Assembly: GCA_016183425.1 (NCBI GenBank)
Contig: JACPEP010000015.1
Coordinates: 1 to 64,000 of the forward strand
Source of the DNA: Chloroflexota bacterium
GTDB taxonomy: Bacteria > Chloroflexota > Dehalococcoidia > JACPEP01
Direction: 5' to 3'
DNA length: 64,000 nt
Program-made: the position numbers and the translations under genes
The notes under the pieces: generated by a model
What the model saw: the letters and a program-made list of their open reading frames with translations, nothing else
Told to the model about the DNA's origin: nothing
Database searches by the model: none
Shown here: piece after piece, positions 1-10,131 of the stretch
Layout: every line of letters begins with the position of its first letter
How positions within the stretch are numbered: position 1 is the stretch's first letter

Positions 1-244
1 GTACCGCGGTGCCACTAGTTTGAGGTACTTCCTTCGTTCATCTACGGTCATCCTGTCATCGCTCGGCATGATCCCCCTCAGTAACATTTCTAGTTGAGTG
101 AACCATACCCCATCCGGTAACATTTTACATGAGTGAATACGGAGGGCTTCAGTTCTTGACCAGGTCGTGATATACTTAAGGCCAGTTATCCCGCTTTTCC
201 CCATTGTTGGTAGGGTTGCAAGCACCTATTCGAGGAGTGGAATA
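1..244. other. Left-edge non-coding stretch
   Basis: I see no supportable gene here. The only structure is an imperfect direct repeat: GTAACATTT followed by GAGTGAA at 81-102, and again at 117-137, 36 bp apart. It may be a regulator site for the gene starting at 245, but no promoter hexamers are convincing. Confidence 0.4.
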
Positions 245-1624
245 ATGAGGATTCTTCTTATTCAACCCAATAGCAGCCACAAGATGGTGGGGTACACCTC
301 TCTGGTGCGCACGGAGCCTTTGGCTCTTGAGATTATCGCCGCCGCGGTGTCGGGGCACGAGGTGAAAATTCTTGACCTGAGGGTAGACCCCACTCCCTTA
401 GAGGCCGCCCTGGCCTCCTTCCGTCCCCAGGTGATAGGGACGACCGGCTACACCACCGATGTACCCCGCATGAAGGCAATCTGTCGTGAGGTAAAGGAAC
501 TGGATCCGGAGATCATCACCGTAGTGGGGGGAGTCCATGCCAGCCTGTGCCCACAGGACTTCCAAATCCCCTGGGTGGATGTCATCGTCATTGGCGAGGG
601 GGAAAGCACCTTCCGAGAGCTCATCCAAGCCCTGGAGAGCCACGAGGATTTGACGGCTATTCCTGGTCTTTGTTTCCGAAGAGATGGGGAGAGCATCGCT
701 ACCAGGGTGCGGATTCCCGCCCACGATTTGGACAGCCTGCCTTTGCCTGCCCGCTACTTAACAGATCAATACCGCGAGCACTATCACTTCCACTTCTGGG
801 AGAACCCCTACGTGGTGGAAACGGCTCGGGGCTGCCCCTTCCGTTGCACCTTCTGCTCGGTGTGGATGTTTCATCAGGGGAAGTGCCGCTTCCGTACACC
901 GGAAAAGGTACTGGAAGACCTGGAGAGGGTGAAGTCAGATACGGTCTGTTTCGTGGACGATAACTTTCTCCAGAACGTAAGGAGGGCGGAGCACCTGCAC
1001 CACCTAATCAAGGAGGCGGGCATCAAGGCCCGCTACTGGATGCAGGCCCGGGCCGACACCATTGCCAAACGTCCCGACGTCATCAAGAAGTGGGCTGGGA
1101 TTGGCCTCTCGGCGGTGCTGGTGGGCTTTGAGAAGTTCCGTCAGGAGGAGCTGGTCAGCGTCAACAAGCGAACTACGGTGGAGATCAATGAGCGGGCGAT
1201 GGATGTCCTTCACCGCTACGGGGTGGATATGTGGGGCTCTTTCATCGTGGATCCTCAGTGGAGCAAGCTGGACTTCGAGGCCCTCATCGACTATGTGAGG
1301 CGCATGAAAATTTGTTTTCCTACCTTCACTATCCTCACCCCCCTTCCCGGCACTATCTTCTTCCAGGAGAAGCTCCAAGAGTTGGTGACCATGAACTACG
1401 AGCTCTTCGATTTCCTGCATACGGTTCTGCCTACCGCCTTACCCATCGAGGAGTTCTATAGCAACATGGCCAGTCTTTATGCCAACACCACCATGGGCTG
1501 GGGAGAGCTGAAGAAGCGCATTAAGGCGGGGAAGATCCCTGTGTCTGCTCTCCAACGGGTGAGAGACCTCCTTAAAGATGTCACCAGTCCCGAGGCCTAT
1601 CTTAGGAGTCTGGAGTCGTCATAG
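245..1624 (+). CDS. B12-binding-domain radical SAM enzyme
   Basis: Predicted cobalamin- and SAM-dependent radical enzyme of 459 residues, substrate unknown. The N-terminal ~150 residues look like a B12-binding Rossmann domain (MRILLIQPN start, VGGVHAS loop). The radical SAM CxxxCxxC motif is at C197, C201 and C204 ([10 protein letters not shown]), followed by the TIM-barrel core. This is the architecture of the BchE/HpnR/methyltransferase group. ATG 245 is preferred over an in-frame ATG at 167 because GAGGAG lies just upstream and homologues begin with the same MRILLIQP-type strand. It is followed at 46 bp by fabF on the same strand. The role could be methylation or rearrangement of a lipid or cofactor; the sequence does not decide. 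Confidence 0.8.
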   Translation: MRILLIQPNSSHKMVGYTSLVRTEPLALEIIAAAVSGHEVKILDLRVDPTPLEAALASFRPQVIGTTGYTTDVPRMKAICREVKELDPEIITVVGGVHASLCPQDFQIPWVDVIVIGEGESTFRELIQALESHEDLTAIPGLCFRRDGESIATRVRIPAHDLDSLPLPARYLTDQYREHYHFHFWENPYVVETARGCPFRCTFCSVWMFHQGKCRFRTPEKVLEDLERVKSDTVCFVDDNFLQNVRRAEHLHHLIKEAGIKARYWMQARADTIAKRPDVIKKWAGIGLSAVLVGFEKFRQEELVSVNKRTTVEINERAMDVLHRYGVDMWGSFIVDPQWSKLDFEALIDYVRRMKICFPTFTILTPLPGTIFFQEKLQELVTMNYELFDFLHTVLPTALPIEEFYSNMASLYANTTMGWGELKKRIKAGKIPVSALQRVRDLLKDVTSPEAYLRSLESS

Positions 1625-1670
1625 TAATAGGTGGTCAAGAAGACTCATCTGTGGTGACGTCAAGAAACCT

Positions 1671-2918
1671 ATGAACCGGGTGGTGGTTACCGGCCTGGGA
1701 GCCATAAGTCCCCTAGGGCTAGATGTGACTTCTCTATGGCAGGGGGTAATCTCTGGTCGTTCCGGTGTGGACTATATCACCCTTTTCGACGCTACCGGCT
1801 TTGACAGCCGCTTCGCCGCCGAGGTCAAGGGGTTCGAGCCCACCGTCTATCTGGACCGTAAGGAAGCGCGGCGTATGGATCGCTTTGTTCAGTTTGCCGT
1901 GGTGGCGAGCCGAGAGGCGGTGTCCGCCGCCTGCCTTCCCCTGAATGACCATCAGGCCGAGAACATCGGCGTCATCATCGGCAGCGGCATCGGTGGCCTG
2001 GCCACCCTTTCTGAGCAGATTCAGGTGCTGATTACCAAGGGGCCGGGGAGGGTGAGCCCCTTTCTGGTGCCCATGATGATTACCGATATGGCCTCCGGTC
2101 AGGTGTCCATCGCCCTGGGGGCCAAGGGCCCCAACTTCTGCACCACCTCTGCCTGCGCCAGCGGCTCCGATGCCATCGGGGTGGCCTACGAGCTCATCAA
2201 AAGTGGCCATGCCTTAGGAATGGTCGCTGGGGGGAGCGAGGCTCCCATAACCCCCATTGGGGTGGCCGGTTTCAGTGCCGCCCGGGCTCTTTCCACTCGT
2301 AACCACGAGCCCCAAAAGGCCTCCCGGCCCTTCGACCAGGAGCGGGACGGCTTTGTCATCGGCGAGGGGGCTGGGGTACTGGTGCTGGAGAATCTGGACT
2401 TCGCCCGAAGCCGCGGCGCTCCTATTCTGGCCGAGGTGGTGGGCTATGGGGCGGCGGGAGACGCCTATCATATCACCCAGCCTGCTCAGGGCGGTGACGG
2501 CGGAGCGCGGGCCATGTGTCTGGCGCTGCGCAAGGCAGGTCTGGAGCCAGAGGCCGTAAACTATATCAACGCCCATGCCACTGCCACTCCCCTGGGAGAC
2601 AAGGAAGAGACGGCGGCCATCAAAAGGGTTTTTGGAGAGCACGCCTACCACATCCCCATCAGCGGCACCAAGTCTATGACGGGCCACCTCCTGGGGGCGG
2701 CGGGGGCGGTGGAGGCCATCGTCTGTGTCCTTGCTATCCAGCATGGCTTCATCCCTCCTACCATAAACCTGGATACGCCAGATCCGGACTGCGACCTGGA
2801 CTACGTCCCTCATGAGGCCCGCCCAGTCTCGGTGACGGTGGCCATGTCCAATGCCCTGGGTTTTGGCGGCCACAACTCCAGCCTCATCTTCCGCCGCTAT
2901 GAGGATAGCCTGGGGTGA
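1671..2918 (+). CDS. fabF: Beta-ketoacyl-ACP synthase II
   Basis: Condenses malonyl-ACP with acyl-ACP in cytoplasmic type II fatty acid synthesis. The product is 415 residues, the usual FabF length. The thiolase-fold triad is present: nucleophile C162 in TTSACASG, H302 in NAHATATP and H339 in [13 protein letters not shown], with K334 nearby; these match E. coli FabF C163/H303/H340 within one residue. The start at 1671 ([11 protein letters not shown]) fits the family; an upstream in-frame start at 1578 would overlap the previous gene. The stop overlaps the start of recJ, so the two are translationally coupled. A lone fabF away from other fab genes could also serve a secondary lipid pathway. 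Confidence 0.93.
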   Translation: MNRVVVTGLGAISPLGLDVTSLWQGVISGRSGVDYITLFDATGFDSRFAAEVKGFEPTVYLDRKEARRMDRFVQFAVVASREAVSAACLPLNDHQAENIGVIIGSGIGGLATLSEQIQVLITKGPGRVSPFLVPMMITDMASGQVSIALGAKGPNFCTTSACASGSDAIGVAYELIKSGHALGMVAGGSEAPITPIGVAGFSAARALSTRNHEPQKASRPFDQERDGFVIGEGAGVLVLENLDFARSRGAPILAEVVGYGAAGDAYHITQPAQGGDGGARAMCLALRKAGLEPEAVNYINAHATATPLGDKEETAAIKRVFGEHAYHIPISGTKSMTGHLLGAAGAVEAIVCVLAIQHGFIPPTINLDTPDPDCDLDYVPHEARPVSVTVAMSNALGFGGHNSSLIFRRYEDSLG

Positions 2919-4585
2919 AGGACACTCGCTGGCAGCTTCGCCTGCCCAGTCCCCTTCCCGACACTTCTTTTCATCCCCTTTTGGTTCGCCTCCTTTACAA
3001 TCGGGGCATCACCGACCCCCGTCACTTTGAGACTTTCCTGGCCGCCGATGAGCGTCTCGCCGGGGACCCCTTTGCCATTCCTGGTATGCAGAAAGCGGTG
3101 GAGAGGGTTTGCCAGGCCTTGGCGAAGGGGGAGACCATCGCCGTCTACGGCGACTTCGACGCCGATGGCGTCACGGCCACCGTCCTTTTGGTGCAGGGCC
3201 TTTCTCGTTTGGGGGGCACCGTTGTACCCTATCTGCCCCACCGCCAGCGAGAGGGCTACGGCCTCAACCAGGCGGCTCTAGAGGCCCTCCATGGCCAGGG
3301 AGTGGTTCTGGTGGTCACCGTGGACTGTGGTATGACCGCCGTGGCTGAGGTGGAATATGCCCGCCGTTTGGGGTTGGAGGTCATAATCACGGACCATCAC
3401 CGCCTCCCTCCGGTGGCTCCGGCAGCGGTGGCCGCCGTTAACCCCAGGGCCCCGGGCACGCCCCAGGCGATGGCAGAGCTGGCCGGGGTCGGGGTGGCCT
3501 ACAAGCTGCTTCAGGCCCTTCACCTTCACCTGGGGCGGGAGATGGATGATGAAGAGGTTCTTGACCTGGTGGCCCTGGGTACGGTGGCGGATGCGGCGCC
3601 ACTGCTGGGGGAAAACCGCTATCTGGTAAGAAGGGGACTGAAGGTGGTTAACCGTCTCCGTCGGTTGGGGCTGTCCGCCTTGGCGGATGCGGCGCGCCTG
3701 AAGGGAGGGGAGGTGGACACCGAGGCTATCTCCTACGTCTTGGGGCCTCGCCTGAACGCCGCCGGACGTCTGGATCACGCCCTCCTCAGCTATAACCTTT
3801 TGGCGACTCAGGATCACGATGAGGCAGAGCGCCTGGCGCGGTTGCTAGATGGCAAGAACCGGGAGCGGCAGGAGCTCACGGGAGCGCTTCTGGCTCAGGC
3901 TCGGCAACAGGTAGTGCCCCTTCTTCCTCAGGCGCCGCTTCTCTTGGTCGCCCAGGACAACTACCGTGCTGGGGTCGCTGGCATCGTGGCGGGCAAACTG
4001 GCGGAGGAGTTCTATCGCCCAACGGTGGTTATAGAGGTGGGCCCCGAGGTGAGTCGCGGTAGCGCCCGCAGTATACCAGAGTTCAATATCGGTAGTGCCA
4101 TCGATGGTTGCGGTCACCTGCTGCTTCGTTTTGGCGGCCACGCTCAGGCGGCTGGCTTTACCATCCCTACCTGCAATATCTCCGCCTTCCATCAGCATCT
4201 TCTGGAGTTGGCCGGGGAGCGCCTGGTGGGAGTAGACCTGAGGCCCCGCCTGGCTATCGATGCCCAAGTGGAGCTGAGCTACCTGGACGGCAGGTTCATT
4301 CCTCTCCTAGAGTCCCTAGCTCCCTTTGGCCCGGGGAACGACGTTCCCACCTTCCTCAGCCGACGGCTTCAGGTGCTGGAAACCCGGGCGCTGGGGGGGT
4401 TGGGGGAGCATCTGCGTCTTAAAGTGCGGGGTGGTCGTGTCACCTGGCCGGCCATGGCTTTCCACATGGGCCGGTATGTCTCTGAAGTGACCCCGTACCT
4501 GGATGTGGTTTATAGCTTTGGGCGGGAGCGTGATGGCGGTGGGATGATGCACCTTAACGTGAAGGATTTCCTTCCTAATCCGTGA
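2915..4585 (+). CDS. recJ: Single-stranded-DNA-specific exonuclease RecJ
   Basis: 5'-3' single-strand DNA exonuclease of the DHH phosphoesterase superfamily, acting in recombination and mismatch repair. It has 556 residues, standard for RecJ. Motif I is YGDFDADG with D80, D82 and D84; D137 lies in VDCGM; the DHH motif is D160-H161-H162; further motifs are [10 protein letters not shown] and the DHHA1 GGHAQAAGF segment. It starts with GTG at 2915, overlapping the fabF stop by 4 bp, so translation is probably coupled. Metal-binding positions are intact, so an active nuclease is expected. Confidence 0.92.
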   Translation: MKDTRWQLRLPSPLPDTSFHPLLVRLLYNRGITDPRHFETFLAADERLAGDPFAIPGMQKAVERVCQALAKGETIAVYGDFDADGVTATVLLVQGLSRLGGTVVPYLPHRQREGYGLNQAALEALHGQGVVLVVTVDCGMTAVAEVEYARRLGLEVIITDHHRLPPVAPAAVAAVNPRAPGTPQAMAELAGVGVAYKLLQALHLHLGREMDDEEVLDLVALGTVADAAPLLGENRYLVRRGLKVVNRLRRLGLSALADAARLKGGEVDTEAISYVLGPRLNAAGRLDHALLSYNLLATQDHDEAERLARLLDGKNRERQELTGALLAQARQQVVPLLPQAPLLLVAQDNYRAGVAGIVAGKLAEEFYRPTVVIEVGPEVSRGSARSIPEFNIGSAIDGCGHLLLRFGGHAQAAGFTIPTCNISAFHQHLLELAGERLVGVDLRPRLAIDAQVELSYLDGRFIPLLESLAPFGPGNDVPTFLSRRLQVLETRALGGLGEHLRLKVRGGRVTWPAMAFHMGRYVSEVTPYLDVVYSFGRERDGGGMMHLNVKDFLPNP

Positions 4586-4603
4586 CCCGTTGGGGGACGA
4601 AGG

Positions 4604-5080
4604 TTGAAACGAGCTGCCCTTATCCTTGCCCTGGTCTTTCTTTTGAGCGGCTGTCGGCCTGCCCAGGGCGCGATGGTGGTGAGGGTGGTGGATGGCGACA
4701 CCATCGTTGTGGAAGGTGGGGCCCGGGTGAGATACATCGGAATGGACGCCCCGGAGATGCAAGGCAAAGCGTGCTACGCCGACGATGCCACGGCGGCCAA
4801 TGAGAGACTGGTGGCAGGCAAACGGGTTGCCCTGGATAAAGACACATCCGACACCGATCGCTACGGGCGGTTGTTGCGCTATGTTTATGTGGATGGCCTC
4901 TTCGTCAACGGCGAGTTGGTACGCCATGGTTATGCGAGAGCCCGAGCTTACCCTCCCGATGTGAAGCGGCGGGGAGAGCTGTCTCGACTGGAGGAGGAGG
5001 CAAGGAAGATGGGGAGAGGGCTGTGGACCGCCTGCTCCCCGCCTCCTAAAAGCCGAGGAACTCCCTCTCGGGCGAGGTGA
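4604..5080 (+). CDS. Thermonuclease-family (SNase) lipoprotein
   Basis: Staphylococcal-nuclease-like phosphodiesterase of 158 residues, probably exported and lipid-anchored. The first 16 residues form a hydrophobic signal ending in a lipobox (LLSGC, C17). The SNase core shows VDGDT (D30, D32), RYIGMDAPE (R43, D48, E51, equivalent to nuclease R35, D40, E43) and DRYGRLL, which supplies the second catalytic arginine. The start is TTG 4604, placed 18 bp after recJ with AGG just upstream. It is the last gene before a strong terminator at 5113-5147. Likely role is extracellular nucleic-acid degradation. Confidence 0.85.
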   Translation: MKRAALILALVFLLSGCRPAQGAMVVRVVDGDTIVVEGGARVRYIGMDAPEMQGKACYADDATAANERLVAGKRVALDKDTSDTDRYGRLLRYVYVDGLFVNGELVRHGYARARAYPPDVKRRGELSRLEEEARKMGRGLWTACSPPPKSRGTPSRAR

Positions 5081-5112
5081 AAACCCAGTTTCAGCCGGGG
5101 GGAGAACATATT

Positions 5113-5147
5113 AAGAGGGCGGCCCCGAAGGGGCCGCCCTCTTTTTT
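5113..5147. terminator. Rho-independent terminator between convergent genes
   Basis: A perfect 14-bp stem (AAGAGGGCGGCCCC and its complement) closes a GAA loop and runs into TTTT on the + strand. The other strand has A-rich flank, so it may also stop transcripts arriving from the zinc-ribbon gene. It separates the recJ/nuclease genes from the convergent gene at 5165. Confidence 0.9.
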
Positions 5148-5164
5148 GTCCCCTTTACTTCTCG

Positions 5165-5491
5165 TTATCGCCTACCCATAGTAGTGGGTCTTGACCGAGA
5201 GAAGCAGTTGCTACAATACACAGGGCGACCTTGCCGCGGCTGGAAGGGAACTTCGGTTTCTTTCCCGCAGGACGCACAGACCGCCGGATACATCTCCCGT
5301 TGTGCCCGATAACTGTAGCTATCAGACCTACTGTTGAGACCGCGCTGACCTCGTCGGGCCTCTCGGCACGTGGGGCAGCGCTTGGGCTCGTTAGTATAGC
5401 CCCTGGACTCATGGAACTCTTGCTCGGCGACGGTGAAGGCGAAGGTTTGCCCACATTCCATACACCGCAGCATCTTGTCTGCCAGACTCAT
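5165..5491 (-). CDS. Double zinc-ribbon protein (CxxC-x17-CxxC type)
   Basis: Small protein of 108 residues with two zinc-ribbon units. The N-terminal unit has CMEC ... CPTC (probable zinc-ribbon, zf_Tbcl type). The C-terminal unit is CASC, exactly 17 residues, then CSNC, which is the CxxC-x17-CxxC family signature. The function of this family is not established; nucleic-acid or protein binding is likely. ATG 5491 is chosen because GGAGG stands 6-7 bp upstream and the first ribbon begins seven residues later; an ATG at 5545 lacks such a site. A consensus promoter lies at 5619-5647. Confidence 0.8.
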   Translation of the reverse strand: MSLADKMLRCMECGQTFAFTVAEQEFHESRGYTNEPKRCPTCREARRGQRGLNSRSDSYSYRAQREMYPAVCASCGKETEVPFQPRQGRPVYCSNCFSRSRPTTMGRR

Positions 5492-5618
5492 GGATGACCT
5501 CCTTTCCTCAAAGATTGTGTCTTTGGTCCCAACCTCGTCATCCATAGCCTGGAACTTTCCCCTGGCATCCGCTCAGGTCTGTGGTCTGACCGCAACTGGA
5601 AACCATAACCTCAAGCCT

Positions 5619-5647
5619 ATTATGGAGGCACAGAAGCCGTCTGTCAA
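5619..5647 (-). promoter_or_regulatory. Sigma-70-type promoter of the zinc-ribbon gene
   Basis: On the - strand TTGACA (5647-5642), a 17-bp spacer and CATAAT (5624-5619). Transcription would begin near 5612, giving a leader of about 120 nt before the ATG at 5491. Confidence 0.6.
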
Positions 5648-5749
5648 TAGGCCAAAACACCTAGTTGATTTTGGGGACAGATGGCTCCCCCAAAGTTGAT
5701 CAGATGGTGGCGGGACACAGCCATGTCCTTAAAGTAGACCATCCTTAGT

Positions 5750-6670
5750 CTACGTTTGCAAATATGAGTGAGCGTAAATCCACTTGTTTTCCAATACCTC
5801 AATGGTTTTGACTATATCTCGCAGCTCCGGATCGGAGGTGTCCACGCTGCTGATGTCTGCTGTCTGCCCCGCGGCATAGCTATCATAGATGGATAGGTAC
5901 AGCCTGCCTTTGGCGGTAGAGGCGTCCCGGGTTTCCAGGATGCGTCTCACTGCCATAAGCTCGTCATCCAGGGGGTCGCAGATGGCAGAGTCCAGCCCCG
6001 CCCCCCGCATCATAGGGAGAAAAACACGGTGCAGGAGGGGCCGCAGGTGAGGAGGGGCGCCGCTGGAGATATTGGATAGGCCACAAGTAGTCAGGGGTGG
6101 GGGGTCGCTCATTAGCTTAAAAAAGCGCATGGCCTCGATGGTGGGTTGCACCTGATCCTGGTTGCCATTGATGGTCAACACCAGGGGGTCCAGGAAGATG
6201 TCCGCCATATTTACACCGTTCTCCAGGGCAGCGGGTACGATGGCTTCCAGGGCCAGTTGCACCCGGGCGTCGGCGCTGGAGGGAAGGCCCGAGCCGGCCA
6301 GGGTTAGGGCGATGATGTTGGCGTTATACTTGGCGGCCAGGGGCATCATGGCCGCCAAACGCTCTGGTGTGGCATCGGTGCTGTTAACCAGGGGCCGGAC
6401 CTTGCATCGGGCCAGTCCCGCCTCCATGGCCTCGCGGTTTGTGGTATCCAGGCTCAGGGAGGTATCGGTCACCTCTTGTACCGTGTCCACCATCCAGGTC
6501 ATGACCTCCGGGCCGCCGCGTCGCTGCGGTCCAATGTTCAGGTCCAGGTAGTTGGCTCCCTTTTCTGCCTGTCGTAAGGCTAGCTCCTGAATGAAGCGCT
6601 TGTCCTTGTTCTCGATGGCGGTCTTCACTTGCTTTGAGACGATGTGGATACATTCTCCGATGACGATCAT
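5750..6670 (-). CDS. acsE: Methyltetrahydrofolate:corrinoid/iron-sulfur protein methyltransferase
   Basis: Transfers the methyl group of methyl-tetrahydrofolate to the cobalt of the corrinoid/Fe-S protein, linking the folate branch of the Wood-Ljungdahl pathway to acetyl-CoA synthase. It has 306 residues and the pterin-binding TIM-barrel pattern: MIVIGE start, NYLDLNIGP, SLDTTN, and NSTDATPER. GAGGAGG stands seven bases before the ATG. It is the last gene of the acsB-D-C-V-E operon, 48 bp after acsV. Its 306 residues are longer than the ~262 of Moorella AcsE. Homologous B12-dependent methyltransferases exist, but the operon makes AcsE the best call. Confidence 0.87.
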   Translation of the reverse strand: MIVIGECIHIVSKQVKTAIENKDKRFIQELALRQAEKGANYLDLNIGPQRRGGPEVMTWMVDTVQEVTDTSLSLDTTNREAMEAGLARCKVRPLVNSTDATPERLAAMMPLAAKYNANIIALTLAGSGLPSSADARVQLALEAIVPAALENGVNMADIFLDPLVLTINGNQDQVQPTIEAMRFFKLMSDPPPLTTCGLSNISSGAPPHLRPLLHRVFLPMMRGAGLDSAICDPLDDELMAVRRILETRDASTAKGRLYLSIYDSYAAGQTADISSVDTSDPELRDIVKTIEVLENKWIYAHSYLQT

Positions 6671-6718
6671 GTTTACCTCCTCACGGTTTCTACCCGCGCT
6701 TCCTACCCGATTTATATG

Positions 6719-8650
6719 CTAAGCGTTGATTCCGGTCCCCTGATGATCTCTCAGGAGGGCTTTGACGGTGGGGAAGTCCTCCAGTTGGGTATGGGGCAAG
6801 AAAAGAGCTGAGGTGAACTCGTTCATGAAGGTGTTATCGGCGATGAGCTCTTTATAGGTCATCTTGGAGGCTATCTCCTTAACTTTGCTCCGTGCTTGTC
6901 GCGAGATCAGAGCATAGTAGGCACCTCGAGCGGAGGTGTTACCCATAAACTTGAATTTCTCCCAGGGAAGGTCGGGAAGGAGGCCAATTTGAATGGCCTC
7001 TTCGATATTGATGTGTTGCCCGAAAGCGCCGCCGATGAGCACCTCTTCTACCTGGGATAGGTCGATACCGATGCTTTGAGCGAGCACTCTTATTCCGGCG
7101 TAGATGGCCCCTTTGGTGCGTACCAGGTTATCGATGTCCACCTGGTTGAGAAGGATGTCCTGGCCCGTGGCCGAGTCCTTGGCCCATACTAGCACGTACT
7201 CTGGGCCATGGTCTCCCACCCGGGCCCGGCTTCGTCCCGCCATGCGCTCCGTCACCCAGTCCACATCGATACGTCCAGCTTTAGTTACTACTCCGGTGAT
7301 TAGCATCTCCGCCAGGGCGGAGATCATCCCCGAGCCACAGATGCCCCGGGGGGCGACGTTGCCCATGACTTTAATGGTGGGCTCCAGGGTCAAAGAGTTG
7401 ACGCGTACGTCGTCAATGGCCCCGGCCGTGGCGCGCATTCCGCAAGCGACCCCGGCGCCTTCGAAGGCCGGCCCGGCGCTACAGGCGCAGGTCATGAGCC
7501 ATTCGGCGTTGCCCAGCACTATTTCGCCGTTGGTGCCCACATCCAGGAAGAGGGTCAGGTTCTCCTTCTTGTGCAGGCCGGAGCTGAGCACCCCAGCGCT
7601 GATGTCGCCTCCCACGTAGGCGGCTACCGCCGGCAGGCAGTGAACGGCGGCCAGAGGGTTGACGTTCAAGCCCACCTCTCCCGCGACCAGGGGGGGAAAG
7701 GAGGTGGCGGTGGGGACGTAAGGCTCCTCCCGAAGATTACGGGAAGGCAGACCCAGGAAGAGGTGGGTCATTATGGTGTTGCCCGCGGCCACCATCTCAT
7801 ATATCTGGGCCGTATCCAGGGAGTGCCTCTGGGCCAGTTCGGCCAGCAGGTCGTTGATGGTCTCTACTACCAGGTGCTGAAGGTGCGCCAGGCCTTGGCC
7901 CCGCTGACTGTAGACAATGCGAGATATAACGTCCTCGCCGCAGGAAATCTGTTTATTGAAGGAGGCTGCCTGGTCTACCAAGCGGCCGTTGAGAAGGTTC
8001 ACCAGGTAGACCCATATAGTGGTGGTGCCAATATCTACGGCACAGGCCCATAGAGGTCCCTCCTTCCGGCCGGGAATTAGGTCCAGGAGGCGAGCGCTGG
8101 CTCCGGTGTCTGTCTCCAGTATGGCGGTTACCCGATATTCTTCCTGGCGAAGAAGGGTTGCCATACGCTGCAAGAGAGGAAGGGGCACCCTGAGGTCTGC
8201 GATGCCCTCCTGTTGGGTCAGGACGCGACGCAATCGCTCCAGGTCCGAGGCATTGTCTTCCAGGGTGGGATGGGGAAGCTCCAGATATATCTGGCGGACG
8301 ATGGGATGGATGGGCCATTCTGGACGCAGAGCCGCCGCTTTGCGACTGGCAGCACTCTCTATAATGACCTTTTCCTGCTCCCGGCGGGAAGGTATGGTTA
8401 CCGACGCATCCCCCATCACCCGGGCAACACAGGCGAGAACCCAGCCCTCTTTTATTTGCTGGGGGGTGAGATGGAGGTTCTCTCGCCGGGATACCTTCCC
8501 CTCTACCTTGACCTGACAGCGGCCGCAGCGTCCCTGGCCGCCGCAGGGCATCTCTAGAGGCACCCCCGCCTCGGCAGCGGCGTCCACCAGCAGGGTGCCC
8601 ACCGGCACCGCGGTAGTAGCTAGGCTGGGTAGAAAGGTGACCTTAACCAT
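6719..8650 (-). CDS. acsV: Corrinoid protein reductive activator (2Fe-2S/ASKHA, AcsV/RACo-like)
   Basis: ATP-dependent activator that re-reduces inactive Co(II) corrinoid/Fe-S protein to Co(I). About 643 residues. The N-terminal ferredoxin-like domain binds a [2Fe-2S] cluster through C36, C42, C45 and C74. The C-terminal half is an ASKHA ATPase domain with CAVDIGTTTIW (phosphate-1 type) and FLDVGTNGEIV (phosphate-2 type) motifs and IGGAFG near the end. ATG 8650 is favoured because AGAGG lies eight bases upstream; a TTG two codons earlier is possible. It sits between acsC and acsE, as expected for a protein acting on the AcsCD corrinoid complex. Confidence 0.87.
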   Translation of the reverse strand: MVKVTFLPSLATTAVPVGTLLVDAAAEAGVPLEMPCGGQGRCGRCQVKVEGKVSRRENLHLTPQQIKEGWVLACVARVMGDASVTIPSRREQEKVIIESAASRKAAALRPEWPIHPIVRQIYLELPHPTLEDNASDLERLRRVLTQQEGIADLRVPLPLLQRMATLLRQEEYRVTAILETDTGASARLLDLIPGRKEGPLWACAVDIGTTTIWVYLVNLLNGRLVDQAASFNKQISCGEDVISRIVYSQRGQGLAHLQHLVVETINDLLAELAQRHSLDTAQIYEMVAAGNTIMTHLFLGLPSRNLREEPYVPTATSFPPLVAGEVGLNVNPLAAVHCLPAVAAYVGGDISAGVLSSGLHKKENLTLFLDVGTNGEIVLGNAEWLMTCACSAGPAFEGAGVACGMRATAGAIDDVRVNSLTLEPTIKVMGNVAPRGICGSGMISALAEMLITGVVTKAGRIDVDWVTERMAGRSRARVGDHGPEYVLVWAKDSATGQDILLNQVDIDNLVRTKGAIYAGIRVLAQSIGIDLSQVEEVLIGGAFGQHINIEEAIQIGLLPDLPWEKFKFMGNTSARGAYYALISRQARSKVKEIASKMTYKELIADNTFMNEFTSALFLPHTQLEDFPTVKALLRDHQGTGINA

Positions 8651-8749
8651 GGGCAAGACCTCTGGGCGCCATCTTTATTTGCGGCAAGGGATTACCTTTT
8701 CTTTCCCGGTTCCATATGTTTAGGGTGAGGCCGCCTGTGATAATGTCGC

Positions 8750-10102
8750 TCAGTTGGCCCATACCCGTTTTAGGAAGCCGCCGATGTCCACCGCCTCCCG
8801 AGGTCCCACCATGATCTCCCATCCGGATAGCTCGTCCTCCAACTCTCCGCGCAGCACGGCTACGGCGCCGGGGATGATTAGTTTGCGGTGCCGCACTGAG
8901 TCCTGGGCGTTAAAGCCCTTTACTGTTTTGGCGATCTTCTCGGCATCAAACTTTCCGGCTGCCCAACTAGTCAGAACGGAAAGGCCTTCGGTGTCGGCGA
9001 TGAGAAGCCAGGAGGGGAACCCACTGGCCTCCACCTCTCCGGCCACGGAGAAGTAGGTAAGGGAGAAGTTGGTGGTGATGAGGAGAGGGCTGTTGTCTCG
9101 CGGGCTGCCGATGGTGTACATGCCGGGGGACACCTGAATTGGCTTCTGAGGATCGGTGTAGATATTCTGCCTTAAGGTGAGGAGCGGGTAGGCGTGACCA
9201 GGGGAAAAGTGATCCAGAACGATAATGTTGGCGTACTTGGCCACATGTTCTCCGGCCAGGAGGACCTCCTCCTCCGGCGTCGCTGCCCCTTCGCCGGGGA
9301 AAGTAATTACCGGGTAGCCCAAGGGTCGGAAGTTCTTTTTTAGGGCCAGGCGACGAATCTGCGTCAAGGCCTCTAGAGAGGAGGCAAAGCCTCGGGTGCC
9401 GGGGTCGAGGACGATGTCCTCCACTCCTGCTTTGGCCGCCAGGTCTGACAGCTCGGCCAGTTGGCCCAGACCGTCTTCGGCGCGGATAGCCAGGGGGCAT
9501 TGGTACTTCTTGGCCAGCTTTATGACGCCCTCGGAGTTGTGGCTATCGGCGGCGTAGATGAGGGGTCTCTCCTGGCCTACCTTTTCTAAAGCCGTCTCCA
9601 GGGCCGAGGGGTCTTGGGATATGAGGACAAGGGGTAGCTGCGATTTGGCCCGAATGGTAGCGACGCACTGGGCGAAGGAGGAGGGATTGTGAGAGCGGTT
9701 GTCTACGGCAAAACCGTTAGGGCGCAACTCCATGCCCACTCTTTCCAGACTATAACTGGCCACCTCTGCCACCAGGGATTCTACTTCCGCGGCGGGTTGG
9801 TTGTCAGCGACGCGCACCATGATGCCGGTGGGGTTGAGGAAGGTTTTCTCGTGGCGGAAGAGAACCGTTTCGTTGCCCACTTCCAGCTTTTTGTCTCCCA
9901 CTCCTATCGTCACCAGGCGCATGGGGGGTTTGGCGGCAGCCTCCAGGGCCGCCGCGGCCTCGGGAGAGACATGGGGGCATTTGGAGAGTTCGATTCCCTT
10001 TTGGGCCAGCTTCATGGCAAAGGCGAGGCACGTGGGCTGGCCGCACTCCTTACAGTTGGTCTTCGGCAGGTGTTTGTAAATCTCGATGCCTGTTAGAGCC
10101 AT
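8750..10102 (-). CDS. acsC: Corrinoid/iron-sulfur protein large (gamma) subunit
   Basis: Carries the methyl group on cobalamin between AcsE and acetyl-CoA synthase. The product is 450 residues, close to known AcsC. The N-terminal [4Fe-4S] domain has C17, C20, C25 and C42, in the pattern used for cobalt reduction. The middle is a TIM barrel (SLEALTQIRR region) and the C-terminal ~120 residues form the cobamide-binding domain. ATG 10102 is set by GGAGG at correct spacing and by the MALTGIEIYKHLP start; upstream in-frame sequence has no family similarity. It follows acsD after 29 bp. Confidence 0.92.
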   Translation of the reverse strand: MALTGIEIYKHLPKTNCKECGQPTCLAFAMKLAQKGIELSKCPHVSPEAAAALEAAAKPPMRLVTIGVGDKKLEVGNETVLFRHEKTFLNPTGIMVRVADNQPAAEVESLVAEVASYSLERVGMELRPNGFAVDNRSHNPSSFAQCVATIRAKSQLPLVLISQDPSALETALEKVGQERPLIYAADSHNSEGVIKLAKKYQCPLAIRAEDGLGQLAELSDLAAKAGVEDIVLDPGTRGFASSLEALTQIRRLALKKNFRPLGYPVITFPGEGAATPEEEVLLAGEHVAKYANIIVLDHFSPGHAYPLLTLRQNIYTDPQKPIQVSPGMYTIGSPRDNSPLLITTNFSLTYFSVAGEVEASGFPSWLLIADTEGLSVLTSWAAGKFDAEKIAKTVKGFNAQDSVRHRKLIIPGAVAVLRGELEDELSGWEIMVGPREAVDIGGFLKRVWAN

Positions 10103-10131
10103 GGGTTTCGCCTCCTCGTTCCGTGTTCTAT

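Noticed and set aside
5700-5750. A terminator after acsE
   Set aside because: GTAGAC/GTCTAC gives only a 6-bp stem followed by TTTAAGG; too weak to call.
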